Source: Lepiota brunneoincarnata
Taxonomy: Eukaryota > Basidiomycota > Agaricomycetes > Agaricales > Agaricaceae
NCBI GenBank assembly: GCA_023014365.1
Contig: JAEBUN010000037.1
Location: 62,001 to 126,000, forward strand
Reading direction: 5' to 3'
Length of the DNA stretch: 64,000 bases
A model generated the notes under the pieces. That model had not been told where the DNA came from. It saw nothing but the letters and a program-made list of their open reading frames with translations, and searched no databases. The position numbers and the translations under genes are program-made. This document shows positions 39,414 to 52,103 of this stretch, one piece after another (within the stretch, counting starts at the first letter, position 1; each line of letters begins with the position of its first letter).

Positions 39414-40334
39414 TTAGGGTCGAATTAATTTCCACCCATGCACGGTTGAGCGCACACCCTCGTCCCCCGGATCCTCCGGAAACATGGGCTACTCGACTGT
39501 CAGCGTTGTGTCGTTGCCTGAGATGTGGGAGGACGTACAGGGAAAGTTTCTGTGACGATTTCCTCTGTAGTCCAGCCTCTCCTTTGTGCCTTTTTGAAGA
39601 AGTCCATGTCGCGATGGGCTAGGTGAGGGCGGTGATGACTGTAGAATACGAGAACACAAGCGGATGACATCGCAGAGATCACTTGTTCGCATGTGTTGAG
39701 CAATGCATCGTGTTGGGAATGATTGAATATCAGGTCGGATAGTATTATGATATCGAAACCCCCGCTCTCCAGAGGCAGAGCGTCCCGAAGTGGTTGGGTG
39801 TCTTTACCCCAAACATATCCTTGGGCAACAATCTTCGCTTGGATCTCCGGGGGAACATTAGTCAATATGTTATGTCGTATGTTATCAATGAGGGAAGGAT
39901 CGGGATAGTCGGTGACGACGGCTGCTGATGCACCGGTGAGAGCGGCTATGATACTCGGAAGAGCCCCTCCTGCGCCCAATTCGAGCACAGTACGATTTTG
40001 ACATAGTTTTGTGGTGTCGAGGAAAGAAGCGAAGGACCGTGAGGCGTTCCATCTGACATTCAGTGTGAGCACTTCGTGATGAAGGGGACAAGAGATGAGT
40101 AGAGAGCGGACAAGTGATGCGCCCAGAGTGAATGGTTTCCTACTAATCTGATCGTGATCTCCTGAGCGAGGGTGGTGCGGGAGTATGTTGAAAAAGTAGG
40201 TTCGGGTGTTGAGGGTCGTTCTGGTTCCTGTTGGTGCCCTGTATTGGTTGTAGGTTTGGTGGTGGAGGGAAGGAGTGTGTGCGTACTGGGAATATGGTGT
40301 CTAGGTTGAGATCTTCTTGCATTGATGAAGCCAT
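39414..40334 (-). CDS. EFM7: EFM7/NNT1-like protein N-terminal and lysine methyltransferase
   Basis: Four exons, phases consistent: 40,334-40,287, 40,227-40,112, 40,052-39,539 and 39,488-39,414; introns 59, 59 and 50 nt. The product is 250 residues. It is a class I SAM-dependent methyltransferase; yeast Efm7 (Nnt1) trimethylates the N-terminal Gly and dimethylates Lys3 of elongation factor 1A. Visible: N-terminal PEPTFSTYSRTT, the L-V-G-N-H-S-L-W-A-H-H-L-W-N-A-S-R block (join of exons 2 and 3), SAM motif I LELGAGGALPS near residue 80, the family mark VVTDYPDPSLIDNI, motif DIIILSDLIFNHS, and the C-terminal block FPEDPGDEGVRSTVHGW (exon 4). The second donor is a weak GTCCGC. Its 5' end faces the glycosidase gene across 445 bp. 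Confidence 0.92.
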
Positions 40335-40779
40335 TCTGATTGATTGATTGGTGGGCAGCGGCACAGACACGTGTGTCGGGGAATGGTGAGCTTGAAGAAT
40401 CAAAAACTGAATCGAGCTAATAAATGAGAAGCTGAGGATTGGAGTATCGGAGAGGTATCTGTGCCAAGGTAGATTAGGACGATGAGTGTGTTTGTCCAGG
40501 CACGAGGCGGTGACATCACTCTCATTCCGTCGTGTTTGGGAACAAAATGCTTGTTGGAAAGAAATTTTTATTCAATGGCTATCCAGAATGTGTAGGAACA
40601 AACCGAGAATCATATTCTTAGGACTGCCGAGGTGGCTCTGACAGATGTTCTATAATATTTTTAACGGAGCTGTGGTATCCCAGGATATGACAAGCCTCTC
40701 TCCATAGCCAGGACTCACTCCACCCAACGGATCCCTCCCCGCCCCCCTAACCAACGAACGATTTACGTTCGAGCTGAGG
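40335..40779. promoter_or_regulatory. Shared upstream region of divergent EFM7 and glycosidase genes
   Basis: 445 bp between the ATG of EFM7 (minus) and the ATG of the glycosidase-like gene (plus). It must hold both promoters. No clear TATA box or known factor site was picked out by eye. Confidence 0.5.
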
Positions 40780-42174
40780 ATGCAGATGACGGAGACCCTG
40801 TATTGGGCCCTGCTCCTATTCTCACGGGCAGTAGCACAAAACCTGACAGACGCCCAACTTGCTTTGGTCAGCGGTCGGCTGGCTGACGGCGCGCAAACAA
40901 GGTTAGTCAGGGCCGCTTTTTCATTTTGTAAATTAACCCCTTCTCAAAAAGTTGGGAACTGGGCACGCGCTCGCAAACCATCCTCGAACTCAACGCAACT
41001 CTCTTCTCTGTTTTCTCACCCAACTCCCTCCCTCCTCCATCAGACCCCTCTTCTTCCATCCTCATCAACTCCGCCAATGCCCTTGCCCCCTTCTTCACTA
41101 TCCCACACGCCGTTGTCGCTAACCGCCCCGCCGCGAACAATAATACCATCGGCCCGCAGCCGCTCTTGCCAGATGGGAGTGCCGCCGACCCAGCGTCGAT
41201 TGGGATGAGTGTGTTGTTGGCGAATTGGACTGGGAGGTCGTCGTCGTCGTCATCGTCGTCAGGTGGAGGGGACAGTGCGGATGGTTTGGATTATGCGGGC
41301 GCTGCGAGGGATCAGCTTGATTTTTTGTTAGAGCGCGTGCCTAGGACTGAAGATAGGGCGATTTCGCATCGGGTATCACAAGTGCAGTTGTGGTATGTTA
41401 CCTTCTTTTGTTGTAGGAGAGAGGGAGTTGATAATGTGTTGTAGGAGTGATTTTGTGTACATGGTGCCACCGTTCCTTGCGTACTATGGTGTGCTCTCGG
41501 AGAATCGGACGTTGTTAATGGAAGCGTATAATCAGATTAAGCTTTATCGGAATTATCTCAGGGATCCAAAGGCGAAGAACAGGTGGAAACATGTCCTTTT
41601 GGGGCTGAATGGTGTGGGGAATGATGAAGGCTACTGGACCACTGGTGCGTCCTTTATGTCTCACAGACAACCAAGGCATTTGCTGAGGTGAGGGTGGACG
41701 TAGGGAATGGATGGGCTGCGGCTGGTATGCTCCGCGTGCTCGCCACAATACGCCATTCTCAGTACGCGAACACAGTGAAAAATCAACAAAAGGATCTGGG
41801 AAACTGGATAAAGGAGATCCATGATGGGATGTATCCACATCTCGTACGTCCTCTCCTCCTACCTTCTTCGTATCCTCTCATCACCATGCTGCACACAGGA
41901 CACTTCTGTTAATCTATGGACAAATTACCCTGACGTTCCCATCTCCAACCCAGGCAACTTTTATGATGCATCCGGGTCTGCGTTGTTGGCAAGTACGGTG
42001 TTTAGAGGCGCAGTCATGCTAAACCAGTTCACCCACGTATCTGCCGCGGAGAAGATCCGGCAGGCGCTGTTCACAGATCTCGTAGTAGGCCATTACGAGC
42101 ATATTGGGAGCATAAACAAGCAGGATGCAGGCGTGGCAGAGAAAGGTCAATACGTAACAACGAGGACGTATTGA
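40780..42174 (+). CDS. Secreted six-hairpin glycosidase-like protein (GH88/GH105-type fold)
   Basis: Five exons: 40,780-40,901, 40,952-41,392, 41,445-41,644, 41,704-41,843, 41,899-42,174; introns 50-59 nt, all GT..AG, phases fit; 392 residues. The N-terminus MQMTETLYWALLLFSRAVAQ is a signal peptide. The protein resembles basidiomycete six-hairpin glycosidase-like proteins: SDFVYMVPPFLAYYGV, LLMEAYNQIKLYR, GYWTTGNGWAAAGMLRVLAT and FYDASGSALLASTVFRG. A poly-Ser linker (about residues 165-173) is present. Related enzymes act on unsaturated uronyl residues of pectin and other polysaccharides; the substrate here is unknown. In relatives a block after the last helices (W-L-T-P-V-V and G-Q-Q-G..S-P-E-G-Q) is expected but the end here, VVGHYEHIGSINKQDAG onward, does not match, so the 3' end may be truncated or have another exon. 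Confidence 0.82.
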
Positions 42175-43445
42175 ATTGTTGAGCCACGGATTCTCAAAAA
42201 GCCTTTTGATCGATGTAATACCAGGGAGCTAGCATACAAGCCCGTTGCCAGTAGCTCCAGATACCATATAATTCTGCGCCATGGGGTTGTGCCGTGACTG
42301 TCAGCGTGTTCTTGCGATGGTATGGTCTCTGACCATCATTGCCCAGGGGAAGAGAAGGTGGGTGCCGGGTGCTGTTAGAGGATAAAAGAGTGCAGTGATT
42401 GGCGTCGATGGAGGGGATAAACGTAGAAGGCTCTTGAACCTTAAACGCTGTGCGGAATAAACCTAATTTCTTCGTTGGTTATTATCCCAAGAACCAACGT
42501 TCAGATGGCATCCGGATCAAGGAGACCTAGTGACAATTGGTTGGACAGGTACAGCGGCAAAGGGAACCGTGCCGTCAGCCCCTCAGAAAGTAAAAGTGAC
42601 CTTTAAGACTACCAATCATGGGCAAGGAAAGTCCGGTGAATGGTAGCAGTTGACACCGGGGTTTTCAGGCCCCCTCCAGGGTCGTGTTAGCAGCATAGTG
42701 AGACCCGGCCGCCGTGAACCGATTGATATGCGGAGACGACGTCAACAAGGCTCGTACGGATGACAACGATTGTAAAACGATAAGTAGACGATTGAACCCC
42801 CGCATCGCGCATAGCGGCGTAGTCTGATGGCCCTTGATGTATTAGTGGGGATTTTTCAATATGTAACATACAATGTGCAATGAGGAGATAAACGTGCTTA
42901 CGCTTTCCGTTGCCCTGTTTGCGCCGTAGGAGCTGTTGATGCCGGTCGCTGCTCGGCTATCCCAAGCTCCAATATTTGAATGAGGACTCCAAACATGAGT
43001 TTCATAACATCTTAACTTTGTAGTCAATTGGAATATGCGGTCGTTTATATCGGATGAGCATAAATACTTCCCTACAGGGAATGCTAGAATTGCAATTATC
43101 CCCGGCCCGCAGTTATCACGTGGTATTCAATCAAGAAGCCCGCCTACGGTTCGCCCACTAGAAGTGCTGATTCTAGCTTGCGATAACCATAGTCAGAATG
43201 TCCAACGTCGACGATTAGAAGGAGATAGCTAGGGCCAGGTGACCTGGATTCGAGTACGTCATTACTCGTTTGGGCAATGTTGGCTAACCCAAGTTTCATT
43301 AGGACGTTAGCTGTTTCAAACCCCCGACAACATCGTCTTATTGACCCTTACTCGCTTCCAACAGAACACTATGCGAATAAATACGGCATAGTTTTGTGAT
43401 ATAAGCCCTTAAATATTGGTCGCCTCGCGGTTGCGTGACCTTAAC
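42175..43445. other. Intergenic region, no gene seen
   Basis: No ORF above about 65 codons has recognisable motifs or a sensible splice pattern. The region may hold the promoter of the P450 gene at its right end. Confidence 0.45.
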
Positions 43446-45619
43446 ATGTACACCCCAGACCTCTTCCCTGCAATTTCTATCTCGTGGGCTTTGCTCTGCA
43501 TCTCTGTATTCTATTTCTTTTCCCGCCTGCAGAAATGGTCTAGATTGCCTCCAGGACCTAGGGGCTTTCCAATTATTGGAAACATGTTTGATATGCCCAA
43601 GTCGTATGAGTGGTTGCATTGGGCCAAGCACTATGATGTATACGGTGCGTTCGTATTATTGATAAAGTTTCAAGGAGGGCATTAAAGGCATATCCATAGG
43701 TCCAATAAGCAGCGTTCATGTACTAGGAACACGACTCATTATTCTAAATGACCTCGGGAGCGCTACGGAACTTCTTGAAACCAGGTCGTCGATATATTCC
43801 AACCGACCTACCTTTCCCTTTGCGGGTAAAATGTGAGTAAAATACTGGCCTAGCCAGCAGTTATTGGCATGAATGGATGACCTAACTGGAATGCCAAATG
43901 GTAGGATCGGCTGGGACCGACAAATGATCCTGTCCCAGTACGACGACAGGTTCCGCCTCATGCGCAAGTATGTCAAAAACTACATCGGGACGAAAAGCGC
44001 AATCAAACCCCTGGAGACCGTTCAAGAAGTTGAAACGAGATATTTCTTAGCTCGTGTTCTGGCCCGCCCCTCGTCGGCAATTGAGAACCTACGCAGGTAC
44101 GGAAATTTTCTGAAATTCCTGTGGGCTGGCATTGTTTGAACCCCCGGCGTGTGACAGAACCGCAGGCGCTATTTTCCTAAGAATATCCCACGGCTACATC
44201 ATCAACACTACATCTCCTGATCCATTGGTTGAGCTAGTCGAGAATGCTGCCAAGGAGTTTCATATGGCCACACTTCCTGGAGAATGGCTGATTGACAGCA
44301 TCCCTCTCAGTGCGTAATTTTCGTGCTCCATCATGGCATCCACCCCCCCCCCCCCTCAACCTCAACGGGTTTATGTTGCAGTGCGCTTCCTGCCGAAATG
44401 GTTCCCAGGTCAACATTTCAAGAAAGTTGGAGAAATTTTCAGGAAACATAACTATGATCAAGCTTATCGTCCTGTGGATTTTGTTCGGCGTCAAATGGTT
44501 CGGTAGTCCTTCGGTTGATTATTGAAAAATACGCTAATACTTGTTTAAAAAATTTGTTGTAGGAAGCACGCAACGCTCACCCATCCTTTACCTCGTCTTT
44601 GTTAAATCAGGGTCTGAACGCGTTCGAGGAGGACGTAATGACTTGGGCAGCGAATTCGCTTTATGGCGGTGGAACTGATACTGTGCGTGCGCTTCGATTG
44701 AGAATTTAACCAGTTCCCCAACCCCACGACCACGCAGACTACAGCGGCTCTCGCGACGTTTATTCTCGCCATGGTGATGCATCCAGAAGTGCAAAATGAA
44801 GCCCAGGAAGAGCTTGACTCTGTCGTTGGAAACGATCGACTCCCAAACCTCAACGATCGCCCTCACTTGCCATTCATGGAAGCACTTTTGAAAGAGGTAC
44901 TCAGGTGGCATCCAATTGGCCCAATGGGTTCGTCCTTATTGTATAACTGCAGAGAAAGCCATTGTCTGAATAGGAAGCCAGGTATTCCTCACTGCGTCAC
45001 CCGGGACGACTACTACAAGGGTTATCTCATCCCGAAAGATTCTATTGTGGTGGTTAACATATGGTGAGCGGATATCTCCGAGTAAATCCTGGTCATGTTG
45101 AGTTCTTGTGCTCGATAGGAAGATTGCGCACGATCCTACGATCTACCCCAGTCCAGACAAATTTGATCCCCATAGGTACCTTGGAAATGATAATTCTCAG
45201 CTCGATCCTATGACGTTTGTCTATGGATTTGGCCGCAGGTGCGTTCGGATGTAACATTAAATTCATCCAAACTTATGTATGTATTGCCTGTCGCACCAGA
45301 GCATGTCCAGGGAAAGAACTAGCCAACTCAAACATGTTCCTGCTGATGTCAATGTTTCTCGCTGTTTTCGATCTTACTCGTGCCAAAGATGCCTCTGGAC
45401 AAGTGATACCTGTGTCTTGCAAATTTGGATCAGGAACCGTGAGGTCCGTACATGAATTTCTGTGTCGTGTTTCGAGTTCGAGCTGAATTATGTTGTTGTT
45501 GTAGCCACCCTGAAGCGTTCGCTTTTCAGGTCAAGCCGCGTTCTGCTGATGCAGAAGCCCTGATACGCACAATTTATGACGAATACCCTCTCCCTCCAAG
45601 CGATGCTTCCAATCTTTAA
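43446..45619 (+). CDS. Cytochrome P450 monooxygenase
   Basis: Eleven exons: 43,446-43,644, 43,700-43,832, 43,905-44,096, 44,158-44,309, 44,382-44,497, 44,563-44,682, 44,738-44,927, 44,982-45,063, 45,119-45,238, 45,300-45,443, 45,505-45,619. All phases join, giving 520 residues, normal for a fungal P450. An N-terminal membrane helix (LFPAISISWALLCISVFYFF) is followed by the hinge LPPGPRGFPIIGN, so it sits on the endoplasmic reticulum. I-helix oxygen site GGGTDTTTAAL near 300; E-x-x-R in LLKEVLRWHP; PERF-type FDPHRY; haem loop FGRRACPGKEL with the Cys thiolate near 445. It uses NADPH-P450 reductase to insert oxygen into an unknown substrate. Some donors (GTTCGG, GTTCGT) are weak. No neighbouring biosynthetic genes suggest a pathway. 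Confidence 0.94.
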
Positions 45620-46983
45620 CTAAATGCTCTTATTTTTTTTAGTGAACATAGACGTGTTCCTGGATAAACACACCTTCACCAGGGGCCTATGTAATAGCTA
45701 TTTTACGAAATTATCTCCTACAGCGGTAAACTCGACACTTGGCCTATATTTGTATTATACTCCAAACATCGCAGTTCTCGCTCTTTGAATTATATCAGGC
45801 AAATGGTGAATGTATTTGCAACGCCCATATTACGCTGAGTGCGAGTCGACGCCGAGCCGCTGTCTCCGGTCTGCGTCAACCCATAGAGCACAAGGCTTGC
45901 ATAGTCCGTGTCATTGGCTTTTCGCGCTCTGTAGGGTACGGGAGTGGTAGACGAAGAAGACGCTGGCCCTACTCGAAATATGTTTCTGTGTAGTTAGGGA
46001 CGAAGGAAAGGGAAGAGTTTATTCAGTATCCTCGGAGACAGTCAGTGTGAGGCTTAGGTAAGCGGCCTGGCCAAGGGGATCTTAACTCGCAGACAGGCAG
46101 ACGAAAAGTCGTGGTGTAAAAGATCACGCAGTAGGACGGCCTATTGTCAGCCACCGTGCCACGACCAGAGATGCCCCAGGCTCGTCCTCTTTATTCTACG
46201 TACCCGTAGGGGGTCCCAGATGCACCCCGGCACTGTTAGCCGGTCCGGCGGACCAGTCACCATATTCGGTTCATAATCCCTCACAGCCACCCTAAGTTAG
46301 GCAATCTAATTCAATGAACCCCTTCGCAAGGCGCAAGTCCCCCCAACTACTCATCCGTAGCCGAGAGGGAGGGTGCAAACCTCACACAACAGACGCCCCA
46401 ATGAACGCTTAACACACCCAGGACAAATCTAAAACCTACCGAACAACCCTCAGTCCTCACATAACTTGATCATTCCTGATCAAAGACAATACGCTGCAAA
46501 GCCAGTGGCACAGAACATAGATTTTTCGTCTGTGGGTATCTTTCATGGATTCCAGCATTTTTGGGACTGTAGAAAACCGTGCAAGCTGTTGAAAAATTGT
46601 TCGAGTATTTGATATCGATTTGGATTGTTGACGTAATCACACGAATTCTCACTACGTTTTCCATTGCCGCGCTGAATGCATTCATCCCTCTCAGCCGTAT
46701 ACAACCCGTTTCCTGCGAAGTTGGGCTGATTCAGAGCGGTCGCTGTTCACCCCTCTGCAGTCCATGTCTTTACTCTTCCCCGCCAGCAATTGAGCCAAGG
46801 CGAGAGTGACCTTCATCACTTGACTCGCAGTCTCGCTGGACCTGACAACCACCCTTGGTTCCCCCCAACAAGCCCTTCACATAGTCTCGGAGACCCGCTG
46901 AATCCAATCATCTGAATTTTGAAAACGACAAGGGCTGGGATTCTCTTGACCAGACGACGCTCATTTGGGAACCGACATCATCG
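45620..46983. other. Intergenic region, no gene seen
   Basis: Short frames only. A GC-rich stretch at about 46,000-46,400 differs in composition from its surroundings, but no inverted or direct ends could be identified. Confidence 0.4.
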
Positions 46984-49826
46984 ATGCAGCTTCAACCTGA
47001 CGCTCGAATGGCGGGACTCATCCCCGCGTGTTCACAGTGTGCCGCAATACTTGGTCCACAATACCCGCTCTCGTGCAGCTTGTGCAGTAGATGTTCAGTT
47101 AGGTGGAACAACCGTTATCGGTTATCGCGCGTAACCACGGTGCGGAATAATCATAGGGGCGATTGTGGGGAAGGACCGCCCATGGTACATTCTCAGGTCA
47201 TCGTATCGTGTTTTTAGCTCATTCATTTGCCCTAGAAAATACCCGCGTTATCTATTCCTGTTACTACACGCCCCGCCGAGGAGACGCCGACTTTTGAGGG
47301 CAGTAATTGGGTCGATCTCTCCACCCTCCTGGCTTCGGTAAGTTTGAATCCGACTGTGCTCTGTAAATATTGTGTTTCATCACACTCTTAGATATCATCG
47401 GAGGAACTTGATAACAACGAAGGCACTCCAGAGAACTTTGAATTGGCCTACCCGGACGCAAGTCTTCTTGTGCATTCCACCCAGCGCTGACACAGATGAT
47501 TTTCCTATTATTAGGAGCATCCACCTATAGGGGTCCCGGTACCCACGGAAGCGCATTTACCAGTTACTAGCCGGACCTCACAGTCCATATCGCAGCCACA
47601 GACAACTCCTGTCGATCCTGAGGTTGCGTCGCCTAAAGACATACGCTCAATCGAGCCCCCACAAGCCCTGCTCCCCGTCGATCCACCACTCCGACTGCCA
47701 CCCCTACCGTCACGTATCAAGGCTCCTTCAAATCAAAGAACACCGGGCGTGACCGGTAAACCCTCCCTGCCACCCTTGTGGAGTTCACAGGCCTTGTTGC
47801 TGCCCAATAAGCCAACCAGCGGCTTGTTCCCGCCTGTAATCGACGACGTGTGTTCATTCTGCTAGTTATGCTTCCTCTCTCGTTCATAATTATCCATAGC
47901 ATTTACGCGTCTGTGCCACGCGAGGATGCACTGCAGCGCTATCGCCTGACTCAACCTCTTCCAGGTGTGTCAATTGCGTCAAGGCTGAATGGAAAGCACG
48001 ACGTGCAAAGAAATTGTCGCCATTGGAGTTATCGAAAGGGAAAGGGAAAGGCAAGGGGAAGTCGGTAACGTGGGCAGATCAGCAGTTTCAAGTGAATCAG
48101 TGTATCTCTACCTATGACAGACCAGCGCTCGATCCGTCGAACGGTTGGATATCAAGGATTAAACGCGTCCGTTTGAAACTTTCGGAGTCACGGAACATAG
48201 GACCCGCCGCAGGCGATAGCCCGCCAACGAAGGAGGATGACCCGAAAATTAAGCGCGCAGACTTAGGCCACTCGATTCCCAACAAGGAAGGCATTTCGGA
48301 TAAAGATGGGAAGCGGAGCGTTTGTGAACCTTTGGGGGGCTCACTTCTTGGGGAAAGCGATACCGGCGACCTCAGTGAGCTTACAGATACGTCATCTGAG
48401 GAATCCGACCCTGGAAGGGAAGGATCTACTGACGAAACCCGCAGCGATCCAGGATCCGAGGTGTGTAGGCCTCTCCCGTAACCCTTTCCGCTGGTAACTT
48501 GATTGATAAATCGTGAACAGCCACCCCCAAAACCCCCCAAATTGACCATCCGTATACCCGCGCGCAGGTCTGTCCGTGCAAGCAGTCCCAAACCTCCATA
48601 TGCTCAGTGCGCAACACGACATTGCCAGCGATACCTACCACCGAATCACAGCCGGGATGTTTGTATTTGGTGTCATGTTGATCAGAAGTGGCGGGCACTT
48701 CGAGAGGAGGCCAACGCCCAAGGTTCCACAAGTCCGCAATCAAGCTCCAGGGCTAAGGACCTCACTTTCACACACCCTTCCGTCACGGATCTCATTAATC
48801 GAGAGCTATTATCCAGGGGCGTTGTCCCCGGCGCGAGAATATGTACCCGCACCTCCTGTCATCAAATCATCCCTGCGCAGAGCGAATATCCCCCGAATAC
48901 GTGCTCCCCTTGTCGCATAAAACTCAGTCGACCTCAGGGAACAGATTCCAGTACCATTGCCGCATCAGAGATCTCATATACCGAAATACCCAATGATGCG
49001 CTGGCCAAAGACAACACCGACCCCCCACCGCCTCGTGGTCGATGTAAGAACCGTGACTGTGGTGTAATAGTCGATGGCTCCTCGGAGTGTTGGCAATGCA
49101 CGAATCGAAGACTGGGGCACAGGACACAACGAGGAGAGACACGAGGTTGTGGGTCTGCCGCCGATTCGGAAAAAGCCCCCGCGGTGCCGATGCGAAGTTC
49201 TGGCGAGGTCCCCTCGTGTTTAAAGAAGGAATCCAGCCGACCGGTAATTCGTTTTCCTTGGGTTCTTATCATTGTTTCAAAACTTATGACGTTGTGGAGC
49301 CACCCATCATCACACCATATCCCGAATATAGGTCCCAACAGGACCTACTGGCTGACTTTTACCTAAAGATCACAGGGTTCCTCGAACCCCAAAGTATTCA
49401 TGAATTATATAGCATGGACGGACCACAGAATAAGGTAGTATTTGGGTTTGATGGACAGTTTTCGGTGGTTACGCTTGACTTTGATTTGATGGGCCGTAGA
49501 GGCCTCATTGAGATGGGCGTTCTGAAATTAAAAGGAGAGATGGGGAGACTCGGAGCGTTATATTTCGAGTAAGTGAACGCTCCTGAACTTACCAGAGGCT
49601 GCGCAATTAAACCTTCTAAAGCCCTGCCAGATCGGTGACGGTTAATGGAAGCGGTATCTTCACACGATTCATGTGTGTTTATCGAATATGCAGCACCCTC
49701 GCCCCGCCCTTAGCTCAAGAAGCCAAGCTTATGCAAGGCGAGCTAGAAATTGCGGTTCTTCCAGATCGTTCCCATAGCTTCATTCCGGGTCAAAAAACCG
49801 TTGTTCGTTTTTGCATGGTAGGATGA
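46984..49826 (+). CDS. Large protein with five cysteine (zinc-ribbon-like) modules, function unknown
   Basis: Eight predicted exons: 46,984-47,184, 47,236-47,337, 47,392-47,469, 47,515-47,847, 47,900-48,460, 48,521-49,145, 49,229-49,568, 49,631-49,826; about 811 residues. The start could also be ATG 47,008. Introns are 45-62 nt except intron 6 (83 nt), whose borders are least certain. Five modules are seen: CSQCAAILGPQYPLSCSLC; CATRGC-x12-CVNC (exon 5 start); CATRHC-x12-CIWC; CTRTSC-x14-CSPC; CKNRDC-x9-CWQC. Four share C-x4-C-x9-14-C-x2-C, as if each binds a zinc ion. Between them are Pro/Ser-rich and acidic stretches and a KGKGKGKGK tract. A C-terminal domain (YPEYRSQQDLLADFYLKITG; FDGQFSVVTLDFDL; AVLPDRSHSFIPGQKTVVRF) looks globular. 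I recall similar unnamed Agaricomycete proteins. A nuclear nucleic-acid or protein-binding role is only a guess. Confidence 0.75.
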
Positions 49827-50615
49827 AGATATCGGCTGTTCGGCTTATTGGCATTAGTTACATTATTATTTACCGATCGTCTGTGATATTATAACATGGC
49901 ACTTAAACGATCGACGTCCCATCCGCTGTGTGCTTCATTTAGGTCGGACTTGTTGCTATAAACTGCGGCGTATCAGCCTGACACTTCAACAAGCATCTGA
50001 GTGTGATATATATGTCGCGGATGTACGCAATTCATTAAAAAATGAACAAAGCCTCCTCACCAAATCTTCAAGCTTGTGTGGTAAGCAATGATGTCCACCG
50101 TACGCCCTGGACTTGGTAATAAGATTTTTGAAGGTATAAGGCCACTAATCGCAGACTAGCGTTGGCCACTTACGCAAAAATCGAGCGGATCGCTACTATT
50201 AACGACCCCAGCACGAGGTTTGTGCACCACAGAACATTGCATACATATCAGCGATTCGATGCATTTACGATCAGTGCCCTTGATTGCGTAATGAACTTAT
50301 CCAGCCCTGAAAAACGCATAGCAAAAAAAGCTAACTGACTCAGAATGCGTCCGGCGAGGTCCATTTGGCGGTTTTCGAATGCATTTTTTTGGGGGCATGC
50401 GGGACGTTTGCCACTCGACACCTTACTGTAAAAAAACTCGCAACGTGTTTGCCCTTATCTAAGATCACCTACTCCGCCAGAAGTTCAGCAACTCGTTGTT
50501 CTCCACGCCTTATTCTGATTTCTTCCATTCCATAAGAACCGGGTTTAATGCATTGATGCAACCCATGCACATTTCATATTTTTGCACTCTGACTGCTTAG
50601 GCGACGTGTTCAACT
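49827..50615. other. Intergenic region, no gene seen
   Basis: No supported ORF or repeat. The last 100 bases must contain the promoter of the DUF6534 gene. Confidence 0.45.
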
Positions 50616-52103
50616 ATGCCCTCGTCGGAGGCCCTTGCTCAAACCCCAAGTGTGAATCGCGTCTTGGGTCCTATTCTGGTTGGTACCGTGCTCAATAGCT
50701 TGATTTACGGTATCTGCATGGTTCAGTTCTGGACGTACTATACTTCGAGAATGGAGAAGAAGAGGATGATCAAGTGACATGCCTTCCTACGACTCCAGAT
50801 GCTTTACGCCTCTCTACTGACGAACTTGTGCCTCTACAGCGCTCTAGTCACCTGGGTCTTTCTTCTCGACACATTTCACACCATCGCTCTTCTCTGCATG
50901 CTCTGGAAATACGCTGTTGAAAATTTCAACAACCCACTCTCTCTGACCAACGTTGAGTGGCCCTTTGCAGCGACACCTATTGTGACGGTATTGTGAGTGA
51001 TCTAATAATATGCCTAGACCCTTGACTAAACCAAAGGGGCATAAAGGACTTCTCTCCCGATACAAATATACCTCTCCTGGAGGATTCGCATCTTTTCAGG
51101 GTCGACGAGGGTTTTCGCCTTCTTATCGATTCTGGCGTTGATTCAGACAGCAATTGGCTTTGTGTGCTCCGTTATGGCGTTTTTGACGGCAAGGTAAAAG
51201 AACCGCACGACTTTCTTTGTTATTCTGAGCTGATTCTTTTCCTTTGTAAACAACAGTATCGCAGATTTCCGTAGGCTGATACCCTATGTCGATGCATGGC
51301 AAATCTCGGCTGTTGCCTGCGATATTAGCATTACGTGAGTAACACAAGGCGGTCGGTTCACACACCCCCTCTTCCCTATCTAACTTGGGGGGGGGGGCTG
51401 ATGCCAGGCTTCTGTTGTGGTGGTATCTCAGCAAGAGTAGGACGGGCGTTCAGAGTGAGGTATTTTTGCTTTATTGATGATCCTCGCTGTTCTAACGGGG
51501 TATCAATACACAGAAAGTGACAACGTTATCACGCGCATTATCAGATCTTCTGTGGAAATCGCCGCCTTTGGGGCGTTCTTTTGCGTAAGCTGGATGTCGT
51601 CATTTATGTCAGAGTTTTTGACCAAGGAGGTTCTCTTTCAAAGATAATGGATTTGGTGACCTTCGTACGTTATTTTTTATTTTATTTTTATTAGCATTCG
51701 CCGTCCCTCTTTGTCTGAAACTACCTCAGACGGCGCTTCCAAATAATAACTTTCACGTAATTTTCGCCTTCGTAAGTCCCCTCACCCCCCACCCAAAATT
51801 CCTCGCTGGATTTGTAACCAATTCCCTTTTCTGAACTGACGATAGCCTTTGGGACGGATATACACGTGAGTAAGCCCCCGTATATCTTCAACGTGCCGTG
51901 CCGTGAGACTGGATAAATCTCCCTGGTCGCTAGGAACACGCTGCTTATGGTGAGACTCGGACATTCTATCCAGTGGGCCTTGCTGAGTAATTCGTGTCGT
52001 TGATCAGACCCTTAATTCGCGCCAGTCGTTGCGACGGGAGTTCGAGCAACACCAAATACCTGATATATTAGTGCAGAGTACTGTGGGTTTTTTTTTTGTT
52101 TGA
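50616..52103 (+). CDS. DUF6534-family seven-helix membrane protein
   Basis: Eleven exons: 50,616-50,773, 50,840-50,992, 51,047-51,193, 51,257-51,334, 51,408-51,454, 51,514-51,584, 51,644-51,664, 51,730-51,771, 51,846-51,865, 51,934-51,949, 52,008-52,103; phases fit, 282 residues. Seven hydrophobic segments are visible, for example LVGTVLNSLIYGICMVQFW, VTWVFLLDTFHTIALLCML, ATPIVTVLTSLPIQIYLSW and FAFLSILALIQTAIGFVCSV. The W-R-I-R after helix 3 and F-P-L-G-R-I-Y-T-N-T-L..L-N-S-R at the end mark the large basidiomycete DUF6534 family, of unknown function. Three exons are under 25 bases; the 7-codon exon 7 and the choice of intron 7 (51,665-51,729) are less certain. The gene converges on the cupredoxin gene. 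Confidence 0.85.

Noticed and set aside
45974..46440. GC-rich block that might be a transposon or tRNA-rich segment
   Set aside because: No inverted ends, no direct repeats and no tRNA A/B box pattern could be seen.
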